A stretch of 64,000 bases of DNA, taken from UBA2137 sp963740205. GTDB lineage: Bacteria; Pseudomonadota; Alphaproteobacteria; Micavibrionales; Micavibrionaceae. Location of the stretch: NCBI GenBank assembly GCA_963740205.1, contig CAVUDD010000004.1:190075-254074 (forward strand). Reading direction: 5' to 3'. The first letter of the stretch is position 1, and each line of letters starts with the position of its first letter. This document shows positions 9,789 through 19,166 of this stretch, piece after piece. The notes beneath the pieces were generated by a model, which saw only the letters and a list, made by a program, of their open reading frames with translations, was not told where the DNA came from and made no database searches. Made by a program: the position numbers and the translations under genes.

Positions 9789-11417
9789 ATGAATTTTACA
9801 TCCGTAATAAAAATAACTGCCTTTGTGGCATTTTTTCTATTCTTTGCAACGCCGTCGTTTGCACAAGAAAAGCTTTCTCCTGTTCAAGAAGATATCCGTG
9901 TGCTTTCTCAAAAGCCCAGCATTAGTGTTTTACCAATTGAGGATAACAAAGGTTTTTACGAATTTTACCAATCAAGAAACTTTACCCCTTTGTGGACAAG
10001 CAAGCGTGACATAAAGGATGTCATTATGGTTTTTGAAAATTCTTGGACACATGGCCTTAACCCACAAAATTATCTGAGTGATATTTTACTGGATTTAGTA
10101 AACAGTCCGCATGATGCTGATAAGGCACCCTTGGATGTAATGATGTCCGCAGCAGTAGTGCGTTATGGACGTGATTTAACAGGTATGCGCATTAACCCTG
10201 AAGAGATAGGACAAAGTTCGGCTGATTGGCGTAAGCCCGTATCTTCAAATGCCATTCTTAACTATGTGATGGATGAGGGCAGTAAGAAAGAAGCTCTTGA
10301 AGCCCTTCCCCCGCAGAGCAAGCTTTACAGCTCTTTGCGCAAGGCGCTCATAAAGGAAATTGAGGATTTGGGCGAACCTGAGCCATTTGAAAATGTCTTA
10401 CCCATTAAGGTCGATGGTACGCTAAGGCCTGGTGACAGGCATGGTGTTGTTCATAATATTCGCTATCGCCTAGGTATGGAGCCCGAGCCCTATAATGATG
10501 TTTATGATGATAAGCTTGTTAAAGCTCTAATGTTATTTCAACATGAAAATGGGTTGCGTCCCGATGGTCTTATAGGCAATCAAACGTTAGAGGCGATGAA
10601 CAAAACCCGTCAGGATAAAATAAACCAAATTATTGCTAACCTTGAGCGCATCCGTTGGCTTGATCCAAGCAAGCCTGACAAGTACCTGATTGTAAATATA
10701 CCAGCTCAGACATTATGGGCTGTTGAGAATAACAAAATTTCATTAGAGATGCCTGTTGTTGTCGGACGTCGTGGGCGCGAGACAATGTCCTTTAAGGCGC
10801 GCGTCACAGGTGTTCGTTTTAACCCGACGTGGACAGTACCGAAGACTATAAAGTCTGAGGACTATATTCCTAAATTAAAAGAAAATCGTTATTATCTTGA
10901 TGATAAAAACGTGACTTTTATCAAGGGATGGGGAGAAAGTGAGCAAGTTTTAGCATCCTCTGAAATTGATTGGGCTAGTCTGAGCGAAAATGAAATTAAG
11001 CAGATTAGAATAGTGCAATCTTCGGGGTCTAATAATCCGTTGGGACGTATAAGACTTCTGATGCATAACAAATATGATATCTTTCTGCATGATACCAACA
11101 CGGATGAATATTTTGGACACTCGGCGCGCGCATTAAGTTCTGGTTGCGTAAGAATGTCACAACCAGAAAGTGTTGCCAATTTTGTTCTATCCGATAATAA
11201 AGGGTGGGATAACAATGCTCTTCAGGATGTTTTGGACAAAGGTAAGATGCGTGATATCCCAGCCACGACTAAAATTCCTGTCTACCTTATCTATCAAAGT
11301 GCATGGATGGATGACGCTGGAAAGCTTGTATTTAGCCCCGATTTATATGAGTGGGATGCAAGACTGGTTCAGAAATTAAAAGCTAAGAATGAAGTTTATA
11401 TTCCAAGAATAATTTAA
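9789..11417 (+). CDS. L,D-transpeptidase (YcbB/LdtD-like)
   Basis: About 542 residues from ATG 9789, which opens a clean signal peptide (hydrophobic core TAFVAFFLFFATPSFA); the in-frame ATG codons at 9759 and 9762 would add a poor N-terminus. Order of parts: signal peptide, helical scaffold domain (about 60-200), peptidoglycan-binding repeat (LVKALMLFQHENGLRPDGLI, about 240-275), and a YkuD catalytic domain whose active site is seen as HDTN followed by ALSSGCVRM near residue 450, with catalytic Cys. Such enzymes make 3-3 peptidoglycan cross-links in the periplasm. An LdtR-type regulator, known in other alphaproteobacteria to control L,D-transpeptidases, is encoded at 27,236. Confidence 0.92.
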   Translation: MNFTSVIKITAFVAFFLFFATPSFAQEKLSPVQEDIRVLSQKPSISVLPIEDNKGFYEFYQSRNFTPLWTSKRDIKDVIMVFENSWTHGLNPQNYLSDILLDLVNSPHDADKAPLDVMMSAAVVRYGRDLTGMRINPEEIGQSSADWRKPVSSNAILNYVMDEGSKKEALEALPPQSKLYSSLRKALIKEIEDLGEPEPFENVLPIKVDGTLRPGDRHGVVHNIRYRLGMEPEPYNDVYDDKLVKALMLFQHENGLRPDGLIGNQTLEAMNKTRQDKINQIIANLERIRWLDPSKPDKYLIVNIPAQTLWAVENNKISLEMPVVVGRRGRETMSFKARVTGVRFNPTWTVPKTIKSEDYIPKLKENRYYLDDKNVTFIKGWGESEQVLASSEIDWASLSENEIKQIRIVQSSGSNNPLGRIRLLMHNKYDIFLHDTNTDEYFGHSARALSSGCVRMSQPESVANFVLSDNKGWDNNALQDVLDKGKMRDIPATTKIPVYLIYQSAWMDDAGKLVFSPDLYEWDARLVQKLKAKNEVYIPRII

Positions 11418-11608
11418 TTTTCTTGCAGTTATATCTTAGATTCCGTAAAGTAAGATTGTCTGTGGGCAATCCATGGCAAAATTTAATCAGTACTATTTTT
11501 CATTTTTACGATTTGTTAAGCCTTATTAGGTCATACTAAAAAAGGTTCTATTCATAATTTTCTTATTCACAAGAAATATAAATTAAAAAAAAGTTTACGG
11601 GTATATCA

Positions 11609-12184
11609 ATGAATCTAGAAACTCTTCTTGAAGACAAGACGTTTGATCGTCGTACATTACTAAAGGGCTCACTTACGCTTTCTGCGGCAGCACTAATATC
11701 AACTGTAGGTATCAAACCTGTTTTTGCAGGTGTGCCAGGTGGGCGTTACAACCTTTCGGTTTTTAATCTCCATACGCATGAAAGCTATGAAGGTCTTTAC
11801 CGTGTAGGTAATCAGTATTTACCTGATTCATTCGAGCAAATTAACTACACGCTTCGTGATCATCGTAGAAATGAAGTTTTTCCTATGGATCCTCGTGTGA
11901 TTGATATTGCTGCAGCAATTCATAAAATGTCTGGTTCCAGAAAGCCTTTCAAAATTCTTTCAGGCTATCGCTCACCAAAGACAAATAAAATGCTTGGTAA
12001 CAACAGTGGTAAAGTTGCAAAGCAGTCTTTACACATGTCTGGCCAGGCAATTGACTTGGCATTAGATGATGTTCCGTTGGGGCGTCTCCATGAAATAGCA
12101 ATGAAACTCAAGGCTGGTGGCGTAGGATATTATGCTAGAAGTGGTTTTGTCCATGTTGACTCAGGTAAATTCAGAAGCTGGTAG
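11609..12184 (+). CDS. YcbK-like DUF882 peptidase, Tat-exported
   Basis: A 191-residue protein with a twin-arginine signal (FDRRTLLKG at residues 11-19, hydrophobic core to about 40). The mature part is the DUF882/M15-like zinc metallopeptidase fold: GYRSPKTNKML, SLHMSGQAIDLAL (His and Asp ligands) and GFVHVDSGKFRSW (final His). Predicted periplasmic murein peptidase or carboxypeptidase; its position after an L,D-transpeptidase supports a wall-remodelling role. Confidence 0.9.
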   Translation: MNLETLLEDKTFDRRTLLKGSLTLSAAALISTVGIKPVFAGVPGGRYNLSVFNLHTHESYEGLYRVGNQYLPDSFEQINYTLRDHRRNEVFPMDPRVIDIAAAIHKMSGSRKPFKILSGYRSPKTNKMLGNNSGKVAKQSLHMSGQAIDLALDDVPLGRLHEIAMKLKAGGVGYYARSGFVHVDSGKFRSW

Positions 12185-12257
12185 TTCTCAATAATTTGTG
12201 AAGTTTAGAATTTTCTGATACAGTTCATTTCAACAATAATATCTGAATGGGACTTAG

Positions 12258-12782
12258 ATGATACTGATTGGCTTAAGTGCTGAGGTGCCGTCGAGGCATG
12301 GCTTACCAGAAGAAGTTGTGTTGCTTGCCAAAAATGCATTAGAAAATAATCAAATTGCCATTAAGGCTACTTCGTCCGTATGGCTTGAAGCTAATCGTGA
12401 AAACGGTTACGGCGAGTATTTCCCCGCCAGTCTAGTTTTATCTATAGATACCCACCTTTACCCTTTACCGCTTTTGGCATTGTTGCAGGATATAGAAAGC
12501 GAGTTTGGTCGTATTCATGGTTTCAAAAACGACCTTAAATCTGTTGAATTCTTTCTAATTTCCTATCAGAGAGAAGTTTTTAAAAACGATTATCTCACTT
12601 TACCTTACCCGCAAGTGCATGAGCAAACCCATTTCCTCCTCCCTCTTAACGAGATCTACTCGGACTGGGTTCACCCATATTTTGACGAGCCTTTAAAAAA
12701 CCTGCTTGATAAGCGTACAGATAAAAACAATTATATTTCTGAGAGCGAATTAAAATCTATACAAAAAGTGACAAAAAAATAA
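12258..12782 (+). CDS. Degenerate FolK-like (HPPK) protein
   Basis: A 174-residue relative of the next gene, colinear with it over most of its length: ILIGLSAEVPSRHG matches ILIGLGANLPSQYG, and HLYPLPLLALLQDIESEFGR matches the same block. The HPPK catalytic segment with Arg residues and the metal-binding Asp pair (LDLD) is replaced by NDLKSVEFFLISY, so both magnesium-binding aspartates are missing. It is therefore probably a non-catalytic paralogue made by tandem duplication. Its TAATG junction with the following gene shows they are coexpressed. Confidence 0.72.
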   Translation: MILIGLSAEVPSRHGLPEEVVLLAKNALENNQIAIKATSSVWLEANRENGYGEYFPASLVLSIDTHLYPLPLLALLQDIESEFGRIHGFKNDLKSVEFFLISYQREVFKNDYLTLPYPQVHEQTHFLLPLNEIYSDWVHPYFDEPLKNLLDKRTDKNNYISESELKSIQKVTKK

Positions 12783-13324
12783 TGTCAGACAACATTGGAG
12801 CCTCAGAAATATTAATTGGTTTAGGTGCCAATTTGCCAAGCCAGTACGGAACACCAGCTGAAACCCTCCTTGAGGCTCAAGCAGTTCTCGAAAAAGAAGG
12901 TATTAGGATTCTTAAAGCCTCAAGCATATGGCTAACTGCGCCCGTCCCAGTAACGGACACTCACCCTTGGTACGCCAACAGGGTTCTATCTATTCAAACA
13001 GATTTGTATCCTATGCCACTTTTGATGAAGCTCTTGGAAATTGAAACAAGATTTGGACGAGTAAGAAGTTACCTAAATGCACCACGTGTCCTTGATTTAG
13101 ATGTTATAGCCTATAGGGACGAAATGTCAGATGATAAGGATTTAATACTGCCTCACCCTAGAATGCATGAGCGTGCATTTGTTTTAAGGCCTATGGCTGA
13201 GATACTAGATTATTGGAAGCATCCTGAAAGCCAAAAAACCTTAAGCGAGCTTGTTGAATCCTTAGATGAAGAGCAAAAGGTAAGATGTCTTAAGGATGGA
13301 GAGGAATATCGTCTTGCTGGTTGA
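12782..13324 (+). CDS. folK: Hydroxymethyldihydropterin pyrophosphokinase
   Basis: A 180-residue HPPK that transfers pyrophosphate from ATP to 6-hydroxymethyl-7,8-dihydropterin, giving the DHPS substrate. Complete active-site block near residues 88-110: ETRFGRVRSYLNAPRVLDLD followed by VIAY, plus LPHPRMHERAFVLRPMAEI. The start codon shares a base with the preceding stop and the 3' end overlaps folP by 29 bases, so folate synthesis genes are tightly coupled. Confidence 0.94.
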   Translation: MSDNIGASEILIGLGANLPSQYGTPAETLLEAQAVLEKEGIRILKASSIWLTAPVPVTDTHPWYANRVLSIQTDLYPMPLLMKLLEIETRFGRVRSYLNAPRVLDLDVIAYRDEMSDDKDLILPHPRMHERAFVLRPMAEILDYWKHPESQKTLSELVESLDEEQKVRCLKDGEEYRLAG

Positions 13325-14141
13325 GAAAGCCCTTAAAAACTCACCGTGCATTATGGGTATTGTAAATGTTACGCCCGATAGTTTTTCTGATGGTGGTAAG
13401 TACCTTGATAGCCAAAAGGCGATTCATCATGGTTTGGAATTAATAGAAGAGGGGGCTGATATCCTTGATATTGGCGGGGAGTTTACACGTCCAAACGCTG
13501 AACCTGTGTCTGCACAGGAAGAAATTGACCGTATAATTCCTGTAATCGAAGGTCTTGCAAAGTCTGGAGCTATTATTTCTGCAGACACTCGCAACGCTTC
13601 CGTGATGCAGGCAGCCATTAATGCTGGGTGTCATATCATTAATGATGTTTCTGCTTTGACAGACGAAAATGCAATTAAAGTTATCTCAAACAGTAACGTT
13701 TCTTTGTGTTTGATGCATATGCAGGGCACCCCTCAAAATATGCAAAAAAACCCACATTACGAAGATGTTACTAATGACGTATATAATTTTTTAGAGCAAA
13801 AAATTCAGCTTTGCGTAAAAGCAGGCATAGATAAAGATAGATTGATTGCGGATGTCGGGATTGGGTTTGGAAAGACCTTGGAACATAATCTGGTGCTTTT
13901 AAAAAATTTGAAGAGTTTTCTGAGTTTGGGTGTTCCACAAATGTTAGGTACATCTCGCAAAAGTTTTATAGCTAAAATCGATGGCATGGGAGAAAGCCCA
14001 GAGCAACGTTTGGGTGGTTCTTTGGCAACTGTTATTCATGCCTATCAACAAGGTGTTCAAATTTTCCGTGTACATGACGTTCTTGAAACCAAACAGGCTT
14101 TATTAACCTATCAAGCTATTCAAGGAGCTGATATACAATAG
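13296..14141 (+). CDS. folP: Dihydropteroate synthase
   Basis: A 281-residue TIM-barrel enzyme that joins p-aminobenzoate to the pterin pyrophosphate made by FolK. MGIVNVTPDSFSDGGKY is signature 1; ADILDIGGEFTRPNAEPVS is signature 2, in which the usual ESTRPG reads EFTRPN. GIGFGKTLEHNLVLL and LGTSRKSFI complete the active site. ATG 13296 lies inside folK but follows TAAGG, and the conserved core begins about 20 residues later. Confidence 0.94.
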   Translation: MERNIVLLVEKALKNSPCIMGIVNVTPDSFSDGGKYLDSQKAIHHGLELIEEGADILDIGGEFTRPNAEPVSAQEEIDRIIPVIEGLAKSGAIISADTRNASVMQAAINAGCHIINDVSALTDENAIKVISNSNVSLCLMHMQGTPQNMQKNPHYEDVTNDVYNFLEQKIQLCVKAGIDKDRLIADVGIGFGKTLEHNLVLLKNLKSFLSLGVPQMLGTSRKSFIAKIDGMGESPEQRLGGSLATVIHAYQQGVQIFRVHDVLETKQALLTYQAIQGADIQ

Positions 14142-14144
14142 AGT

Positions 14145-14930
14145 ATGGAAAGTTGGTCAGATAATGGAATCGTATTGCACGCGCGCCCTCATGGTGAGAA
14201 TGGTGCAGTTGTTATTCTAATGACTGAAAATTATGGTCGTTTTGCAGCGTATCTTCATGGCGCCACTTCATCAAAAAACAAAGTATTTCTGGAGCCTGGG
14301 ACGCATGTTCAAGCTGATTGGCAGGCAAAAAGCTCTGATCAATTAGGTCATTTCAAATTGGAACAACATAAAAACTGGGCGGGCAACTTTATGGATGACC
14401 GCTTGAGATTGTCTGCGCTTATCTCTGCTTGCCATTTATGTGAGCGCGCACTTGCAGAAAGAGAAAGTCATCCTGAAATCTATAATGGACTTTTGGCTTT
14501 GTTCGAGGGCTTGGAAACCGATTTTTGGGGCGCATCATACGTTATGTGGGAGAAGGCTTTGTTAAAAGAGTTAGGTTTCGCGCTAGATTTGTCACGTTGT
14601 GCGGGTGGAGGGAGTTCTGATGAGCTAACCTACGTAAGCCCTAAGTCGGGTAGAGCTGTATCAAAATCAGCAGGTGAAATTTATAAAGAGAAATTGTTGG
14701 AATTGCCCGAGTTTTTGAAAAGTGGAAACAGAAACGCCGATAAGATGGGGCAAGCAGAAGATGTATACACTGGCCTTAAATTAACAGGCTATTTCCTTGA
14801 AAACTGGGTTTTTGCACAACATTCGCAAGGGATTCCCGAAGCACGCTTGCGTTTCGAGGAGCAATTTGCCAAAAAGAATGACGTATCTGTAATTCAGACC
14901 CTTAAAGTACATCAAGAAGCTTATGGTTAA
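14145..14930 (+). CDS. recO: DNA repair protein RecO
   Basis: A 261-residue protein with the N-terminal OB-fold (GIVLHARPHGENGAVVILMT, RFAAYLHGA) and a helical C-terminal domain carrying LLKELGFALDLSRCAGGG. RecO loads RecA at gaps together with RecF/RecR. It starts 3 bases after folP and overlaps parC by 8 bases, so it sits in the same transcription unit. Only one of the usual zinc-site cysteines is evident around residue 155. Confidence 0.9.
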   Translation: MESWSDNGIVLHARPHGENGAVVILMTENYGRFAAYLHGATSSKNKVFLEPGTHVQADWQAKSSDQLGHFKLEQHKNWAGNFMDDRLRLSALISACHLCERALAERESHPEIYNGLLALFEGLETDFWGASYVMWEKALLKELGFALDLSRCAGGGSSDELTYVSPKSGRAVSKSAGEIYKEKLLELPEFLKSGNRNADKMGQAEDVYTGLKLTGYFLENWVFAQHSQGIPEARLRFEEQFAKKNDVSVIQTLKVHQEAYG

Positions 14931-17160
14931 ATCTAAACCTCCTGTATCTGAAGAAATTATAATGGATGTGCCTCTCACCGAGGCTTTGTCCGATAGATAT
15001 CTTTCATATGCATTGTCGACCATCATGAGTTGTTCACTGCCTGATGTCCGTGATGGTTTAAAACCTGTGCACCGCCGTATTCTTTACGCGATGTACCAAT
15101 TAAAATTAAGCCCTAATCTCAACCCTAAAAAATCAGCGCGTGTTGTCGGGGATGTCATTGGTAAATTCCACCCACATGGTGACCAGTCCGTCTATGATGC
15201 GCTTGTAAGGTTGGCACAAGACTTTGCCGTAAGATATCCGCTTGTCGATGGTCAAGGTAACTTCGGTAACATTGATGGCGATAATGCCGCGGCTATGCGT
15301 TACACAGAGGCACGTCTGACGGCTACAGCGCTAAGACTTCTTGAGGGAATAGAACAGGACTCTATTGATTTTCGTCAAACCTATGATGGTGAAACAGAAG
15401 AACCAATTGTTTTGCCTGCGAATTTTCCGAACTTACTTGCCAATGGCGCAACAGGAATTGCCGTTGGTATGGCAACCAATATTCCACCGCATAATGTGGC
15501 TGAGCTATGCGAAGCAATGCTTCATATGCTGGATAATAAGGACGCCACGAACAAAGAACTTTGCAATTTTGTAAAAGGCCCTGATTTTCCAACTGGTGGA
15601 ACTCTTGTTGAGAGTAGAGATGCCATTATTAATGCCTATGAAACAGGGAAGGGTTCATTCCGTGTTCGTGCAAAATGGGAAAAAGAAGAACTCAAACAAG
15701 GGCAATACCAAATTATTGTCACGGAGATTCCCTATCAGGTTCAAAAATCCAAGTTGATTGAGAAAATAGCGGATTTGATAAATACACGCAGATTGCCTTT
15801 GCTTGATGATGTGCGTGACGAGAGTACAGAAGATATTCGTCTTGTTCTTATCCCTAAGAACAGAAATGTAGAACCAGAAATCCTTATGGAGGCTCTCTAC
15901 CGCGATACAGATTTGGAAAATCGTTTCTCGCTAAATATGAATGCGCTTGATGGTGGCCTTATCCCTAAGGTCATGTCATTAAGGGAAGTCTTGCGCGCAT
16001 GGTTGGATCATCGTCAAGTCGTTTTGGTTCGTCAATCGCAACACAGACTTGCCAAGGTTAAACACCGCATCGAAATTCTAGGCGGTTATCTTATCGTCTA
16101 TCTCAATATTGATGAGGTTATCCGCATTGTTCGCGAGGAAGATGAACCAAAAGTTTCTTTAATGGAGACCTTTAAATTAACCGAGGTGCAAGCCGAGGCT
16201 ATCCTTAACATGCGCTTGCGATCTTTGCGTAAGCTTGAAGAAATGGAAATCCGTACCGAGCATGATGCCTTGGTGAAAGAGCAGGATGATCTTGAAAAAC
16301 TCATTGGTTCTGACGCGCGCCAATGGACGGTAATTAAGAAACAAATCCAGATTATGCATAAAGATTATGGTGAAGACACCGAGCTTGGGGCTCGCCGCAC
16401 AGTTATAGGGAAACCTCCTGGCCCTGTTTCTGTTGATCTTGATGAAATGCTTATTGAGAAAGAGCCAGTCACTGTTATTTGTTCGGCTAAAGGTTGGATA
16501 AAGGCAATGAAAGGCCACGGTGTTGTTGCAAAGGATGTTCGCTACAAGGATGGCGATAAAGAAAAATTTGTTCTAGAGGCACAGACTACTGACAAGATTA
16601 TATTATTCGCAACTAATGGTCGCTTTTACACTTTGCCTGCCGATAAATTGCCACCTGGTCGCGGATTTGGTGAGCCAGTAAGGCTTATGGTTGATTTGCC
16701 TAACGAGGCTGACCTAGTAGATGTATTCGTCTTTAAGCCTGAAGATAAAATGTTAGTTGCATCCAGTGATGGGCGTGGGTTTATTGTTAAATCAGAGGAT
16801 GTCTTTGCACAAACACGCTCGGGTAAGCAAATTCTGAATGTTTCTGATAAAGTTGAGGCAAGTCTTTGTGTTCCTTTGCAAGAAGGTGATAACATGGTTG
16901 CCGTGATAGGGGATAATCGCAAAATGTTGGCATTTGAATTGCAGGAAATTCCAGAGATGTCTCGTGGTAAGGGTGTTATCCTTCAGAAGTATAAAGACGG
17001 CGGTATTAGTGATGCTAAGACCTTTACCAAAGAAGATGGACTTTCTTATAAATATGCTAGCGGTGAGACCAAGGTTGAGGACTTAACACCTTGGCTTGGA
17101 AAGCGAGCTCAAGCTGGTCGCATGCCTCCAAATGGTTTTCCTAGAAATAATAAATTTTAA
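14923..17160 (+). CDS. parC: DNA topoisomerase IV subunit A
   Basis: A 745-residue type IIA topoisomerase subunit that decatenates chromosomes with ParE. Residues 20-130 hold DVRDGLKPVHRRILYAMYQL, the quinolone-determining segment HPHGDQSVYDALVRLAQ and AAMRYTEARL with the catalytic Tyr. The C-terminal blades include GRGFGEPVRLMVDLP but no canonical GyrA box (QRRGGKG), which supports ParC over GyrA. The overlapping 5' end couples it to recO. Confidence 0.94.
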   Translation: MVKSKPPVSEEIIMDVPLTEALSDRYLSYALSTIMSCSLPDVRDGLKPVHRRILYAMYQLKLSPNLNPKKSARVVGDVIGKFHPHGDQSVYDALVRLAQDFAVRYPLVDGQGNFGNIDGDNAAAMRYTEARLTATALRLLEGIEQDSIDFRQTYDGETEEPIVLPANFPNLLANGATGIAVGMATNIPPHNVAELCEAMLHMLDNKDATNKELCNFVKGPDFPTGGTLVESRDAIINAYETGKGSFRVRAKWEKEELKQGQYQIIVTEIPYQVQKSKLIEKIADLINTRRLPLLDDVRDESTEDIRLVLIPKNRNVEPEILMEALYRDTDLENRFSLNMNALDGGLIPKVMSLREVLRAWLDHRQVVLVRQSQHRLAKVKHRIEILGGYLIVYLNIDEVIRIVREEDEPKVSLMETFKLTEVQAEAILNMRLRSLRKLEEMEIRTEHDALVKEQDDLEKLIGSDARQWTVIKKQIQIMHKDYGEDTELGARRTVIGKPPGPVSVDLDEMLIEKEPVTVICSAKGWIKAMKGHGVVAKDVRYKDGDKEKFVLEAQTTDKIILFATNGRFYTLPADKLPPGRGFGEPVRLMVDLPNEADLVDVFVFKPEDKMLVASSDGRGFIVKSEDVFAQTRSGKQILNVSDKVEASLCVPLQEGDNMVAVIGDNRKMLAFELQEIPEMSRGKGVILQKYKDGGISDAKTFTKEDGLSYKYASGETKVEDLTPWLGKRAQAGRMPPNGFPRNNKF

Positions 17161-17201
17161 GCCTATTTGCACTTGCAATTATCTCAAATAGCCGTTAGAC
17201 A

Positions 17202-17220
17202 CCTGTTGTCATAAAACAGG
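17202..17220 (+). promoter_or_regulatory. Small hairpin at the ribosome-binding site
   Basis: CCTGTT at 17202-17207 pairs with AACAGG at 17215-17220 over a 7-base loop; the right arm contains the start of the AGGAG Shine-Dalgarno of the gene starting at 17229. It could moderate translation, but a six-base stem is short and may be chance. Confidence 0.3.
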
Positions 17221-17228
17221 AGTTAATC

Positions 17229-18053
17229 GTGAATCATATATCCCAAATTAAAATGGACTTTAATCCAAGACCTTACAACGACAACGTTGCTTACTGCCTT
17301 CAGAGAATAAAAGAAGCCTCTCAATGCTTTCATAAAAATTCGTTGAGCTTAAGTTTTTCAGGTGGGAACGGTCATCGCTCTAAGCCAGAAAAAATCCATG
17401 ATTTGATTCAACTTAATTATTTAGAAAATCTTTCTAATGAAGAGAGAAAAGATTTAGAAGGTGCACTGTCAGATAAAAATAAATCTTTTTTGAGTGCTTG
17501 CGGTATATCTCTGGATGGTTCCCTTTCGAAGCCATCTTCTTTTTCAAGGTTGGGTCGCGCAGTAAATACTTTTATTTCCGAAAGAATAAAATCACGCGCG
17601 ATATTTGCCGAGCGTCATGTAAGGCCTCAGGTTTCTGAAACTAATAGAGAGGCTCCTTCAGATAGCATAGAATTTATAAAAATGGCTATGCTGCGCTACA
17701 GAAGATTAGATGGAGTTTGGCTTCCGAAGTCTGATAAGGTCGAAAAAATTGCAAAATATATTTTTCATGCTCATATACATTCAATGGATGATATGGACAT
17801 TGAACATTTGAAACAATACTTACGTGAAGATGAAAAACAACTTTTAGCTAGTACTGGGGTCAATGGTTTTTCAGATGAGCTACAAGAGGATTCTTCAATA
17901 AATGGCTTAAGTAGAAAAATTAGAAATTTTTATCAAAGTCGTGTTGAGAATTACTTCATGAACGAAGAGGCTACAGAAAGAAAGTTAGAGGAAGCTTTAC
18001 AGAAGGCTGTACAGAAGGAAAGGCAAGAAATGCCTTTATTCGCAAATAGCTAA
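17229..18053 (+). CDS. Hypothetical protein
   Basis: A 274-residue, charged, largely helical protein beginning with GTG at 17229, six bases after AGGAG. I recognise no family; no signal peptide or membrane segment is visible. The last 30 residues form a Glu/Lys-rich helix. The Shine-Dalgarno lies at the edge of a small hairpin (17202-17220). A second open frame continues directly after its stop (see 18139), and the two may once have been one reading frame. Confidence 0.6.
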   Translation: MNHISQIKMDFNPRPYNDNVAYCLQRIKEASQCFHKNSLSLSFSGGNGHRSKPEKIHDLIQLNYLENLSNEERKDLEGALSDKNKSFLSACGISLDGSLSKPSSFSRLGRAVNTFISERIKSRAIFAERHVRPQVSETNREAPSDSIEFIKMAMLRYRRLDGVWLPKSDKVEKIAKYIFHAHIHSMDDMDIEHLKQYLREDEKQLLASTGVNGFSDELQEDSSINGLSRKIRNFYQSRVENYFMNEEATERKLEEALQKAVQKERQEMPLFANS

Positions 18054-18138
18054 TATCTCTGAAAATTTAACTGATAAAGAAAAGCTTTTAGTTGCCTTTA
18101 GAAGTGCTGTTAAAGCTTATAAGCCTTGGCATTCACCA

Positions 18139-18348
18139 TTGGCATGGAACAGTAACATCCAGGCTGACCCTTTTCCTAAAATTGTAGACGGTGCGCATAA
18201 GTTAGGCTTTCTTAACGCGTCAATAGCCATGGAACATTTTGAAGTTACTGGCAATGATTATGAAAGATGGAGAGAAGGAGCAATTCCAGAAAGGCGTCTG
18301 CGCAAAAAAGTTTGGAGTTTTCTAAAAAAAGAGTGCGGACTTAATTAA
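18139..18348 (+). CDS. Hypothetical protein, start uncertain
   Basis: A 69-residue reading from TTG 18139; the frame is open from about 17,989 and its translation before 18139 (ENLTDKEKLLVAFRSAVKAY) looks coding, although no ATG or GTG exists there. A TTG start with no clear ribosome site is unconvincing. Either the true start is an unusual codon, or this is the C-terminal part of the preceding 274-residue protein separated by a frameshift near 18,040. The basic C-terminus (PERRLRKKVWSFLKKECG) is notable. No family recognised. Confidence 0.45.
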   Translation: MAWNSNIQADPFPKIVDGAHKLGFLNASIAMEHFEVTGNDYERWREGAIPERRLRKKVWSFLKKECGLN

Positions 18349-18356
18349 TGGACGTG

Positions 18357-19166
18357 TCAGCTATTTGAAGGTGTTAGCCCTAGGATATCTAAAACAACTT
18401 TATTGTAATCTGGCCCTGTTTTGTGAATTTCAGGATCGAAATCAACCCATTCGCTATCTACTATAGTTTCGAGACCCGGGAATCTGGATTTATAACCCAT
18501 TTTACGGCTCCCTTCGACCCAAGGCCCTACATACATATGTTTTATATCATGCTCTCTGCAGCGGTGAATGAGGGCAAGCCATGCAAATGTACCTAGGCTA
18601 TGCTTTGAGTTACTTAATGCGGCGTCATATGCGAGGTAATCAAAAGTTGCGGCTTGCTCGTGAATATCGATTTGAGCAAAGGCGACGAGCCTATGACTAT
18701 CTCCCTTGTCGTAAATATTAAGAATTGAATTTTTTGCTAAGCAACCATTCAGGAACTGCTCGTAACTTTTATCACGCATTCCTGATTCTGGATGGCGCCT
18801 AGCAAGATAATCTTCATATAACCTGTGATGTTCCCTGCCTGTTGCTCTGGAATTAGTAAGCTGAGTTTCAAAGCGGTTACTGTTTTTTACGAAATTTTCT
18901 TTCTGACTTTTTGTGAAAGCGACCTTGTCCCCATTAATTCTCAGGGGGACGCATTTTTGGCAAGTTTCGCAACAGGGTGCACTGGGGGCAGAGTTTATGG
19001 AGATAAATCCTTTTTCTTCTATAAGGCGGTATTTTTCGTCTCTGCTCAATTTGCGAGACTTAAATTCATATTTCCCAGTACGAACAACGCTATCGAATAG
19101 CGCAACCATGGTTCGTGTTTCGTCATTTAAATAGGTGCAAGGAACTTCACTGGTTAGATAATCCAT
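18357..19166 (-). CDS. bpt: Arginyl/leucyl-tRNA-protein transferase (ATE family)
   Basis: A 269-residue ATE-family enzyme, which attaches an amino acid from aminoacyl-tRNA to the N-terminus of proteins in the N-degron pathway. The N-terminal Cys motif CCETCQKCVPLRI (about residues 60-72) and the C-terminal GNAT-like fold (FDYLAYDAALSNSKHSLGTF, GPWVEGSRKMGYKSRFPGLE) are typical of bacterial Bpt. It abuts a second, frameshifted copy immediately upstream on the same strand. Specificity for Leu or Arg cannot be read from sequence here. Confidence 0.85.
   Translation of the reverse strand: MDYLTSEVPCTYLNDETRTMVALFDSVVRTGKYEFKSRKLSRDEKYRLIEEKGFISINSAPSAPCCETCQKCVPLRINGDKVAFTKSQKENFVKNSNRFETQLTNSRATGREHHRLYEDYLARRHPESGMRDKSYEQFLNGCLAKNSILNIYDKGDSHRLVAFAQIDIHEQAATFDYLAYDAALSNSKHSLGTFAWLALIHRCREHDIKHMYVGPWVEGSRKMGYKSRFPGLETIVDSEWVDFDPEIHKTGPDYNKVVLDILGLTPSNS

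Noticed and set aside
14923..17160. GyrA instead of ParC
   Set aside because: No GyrA box, 745 residues, and the C-terminal blades fit ParC.
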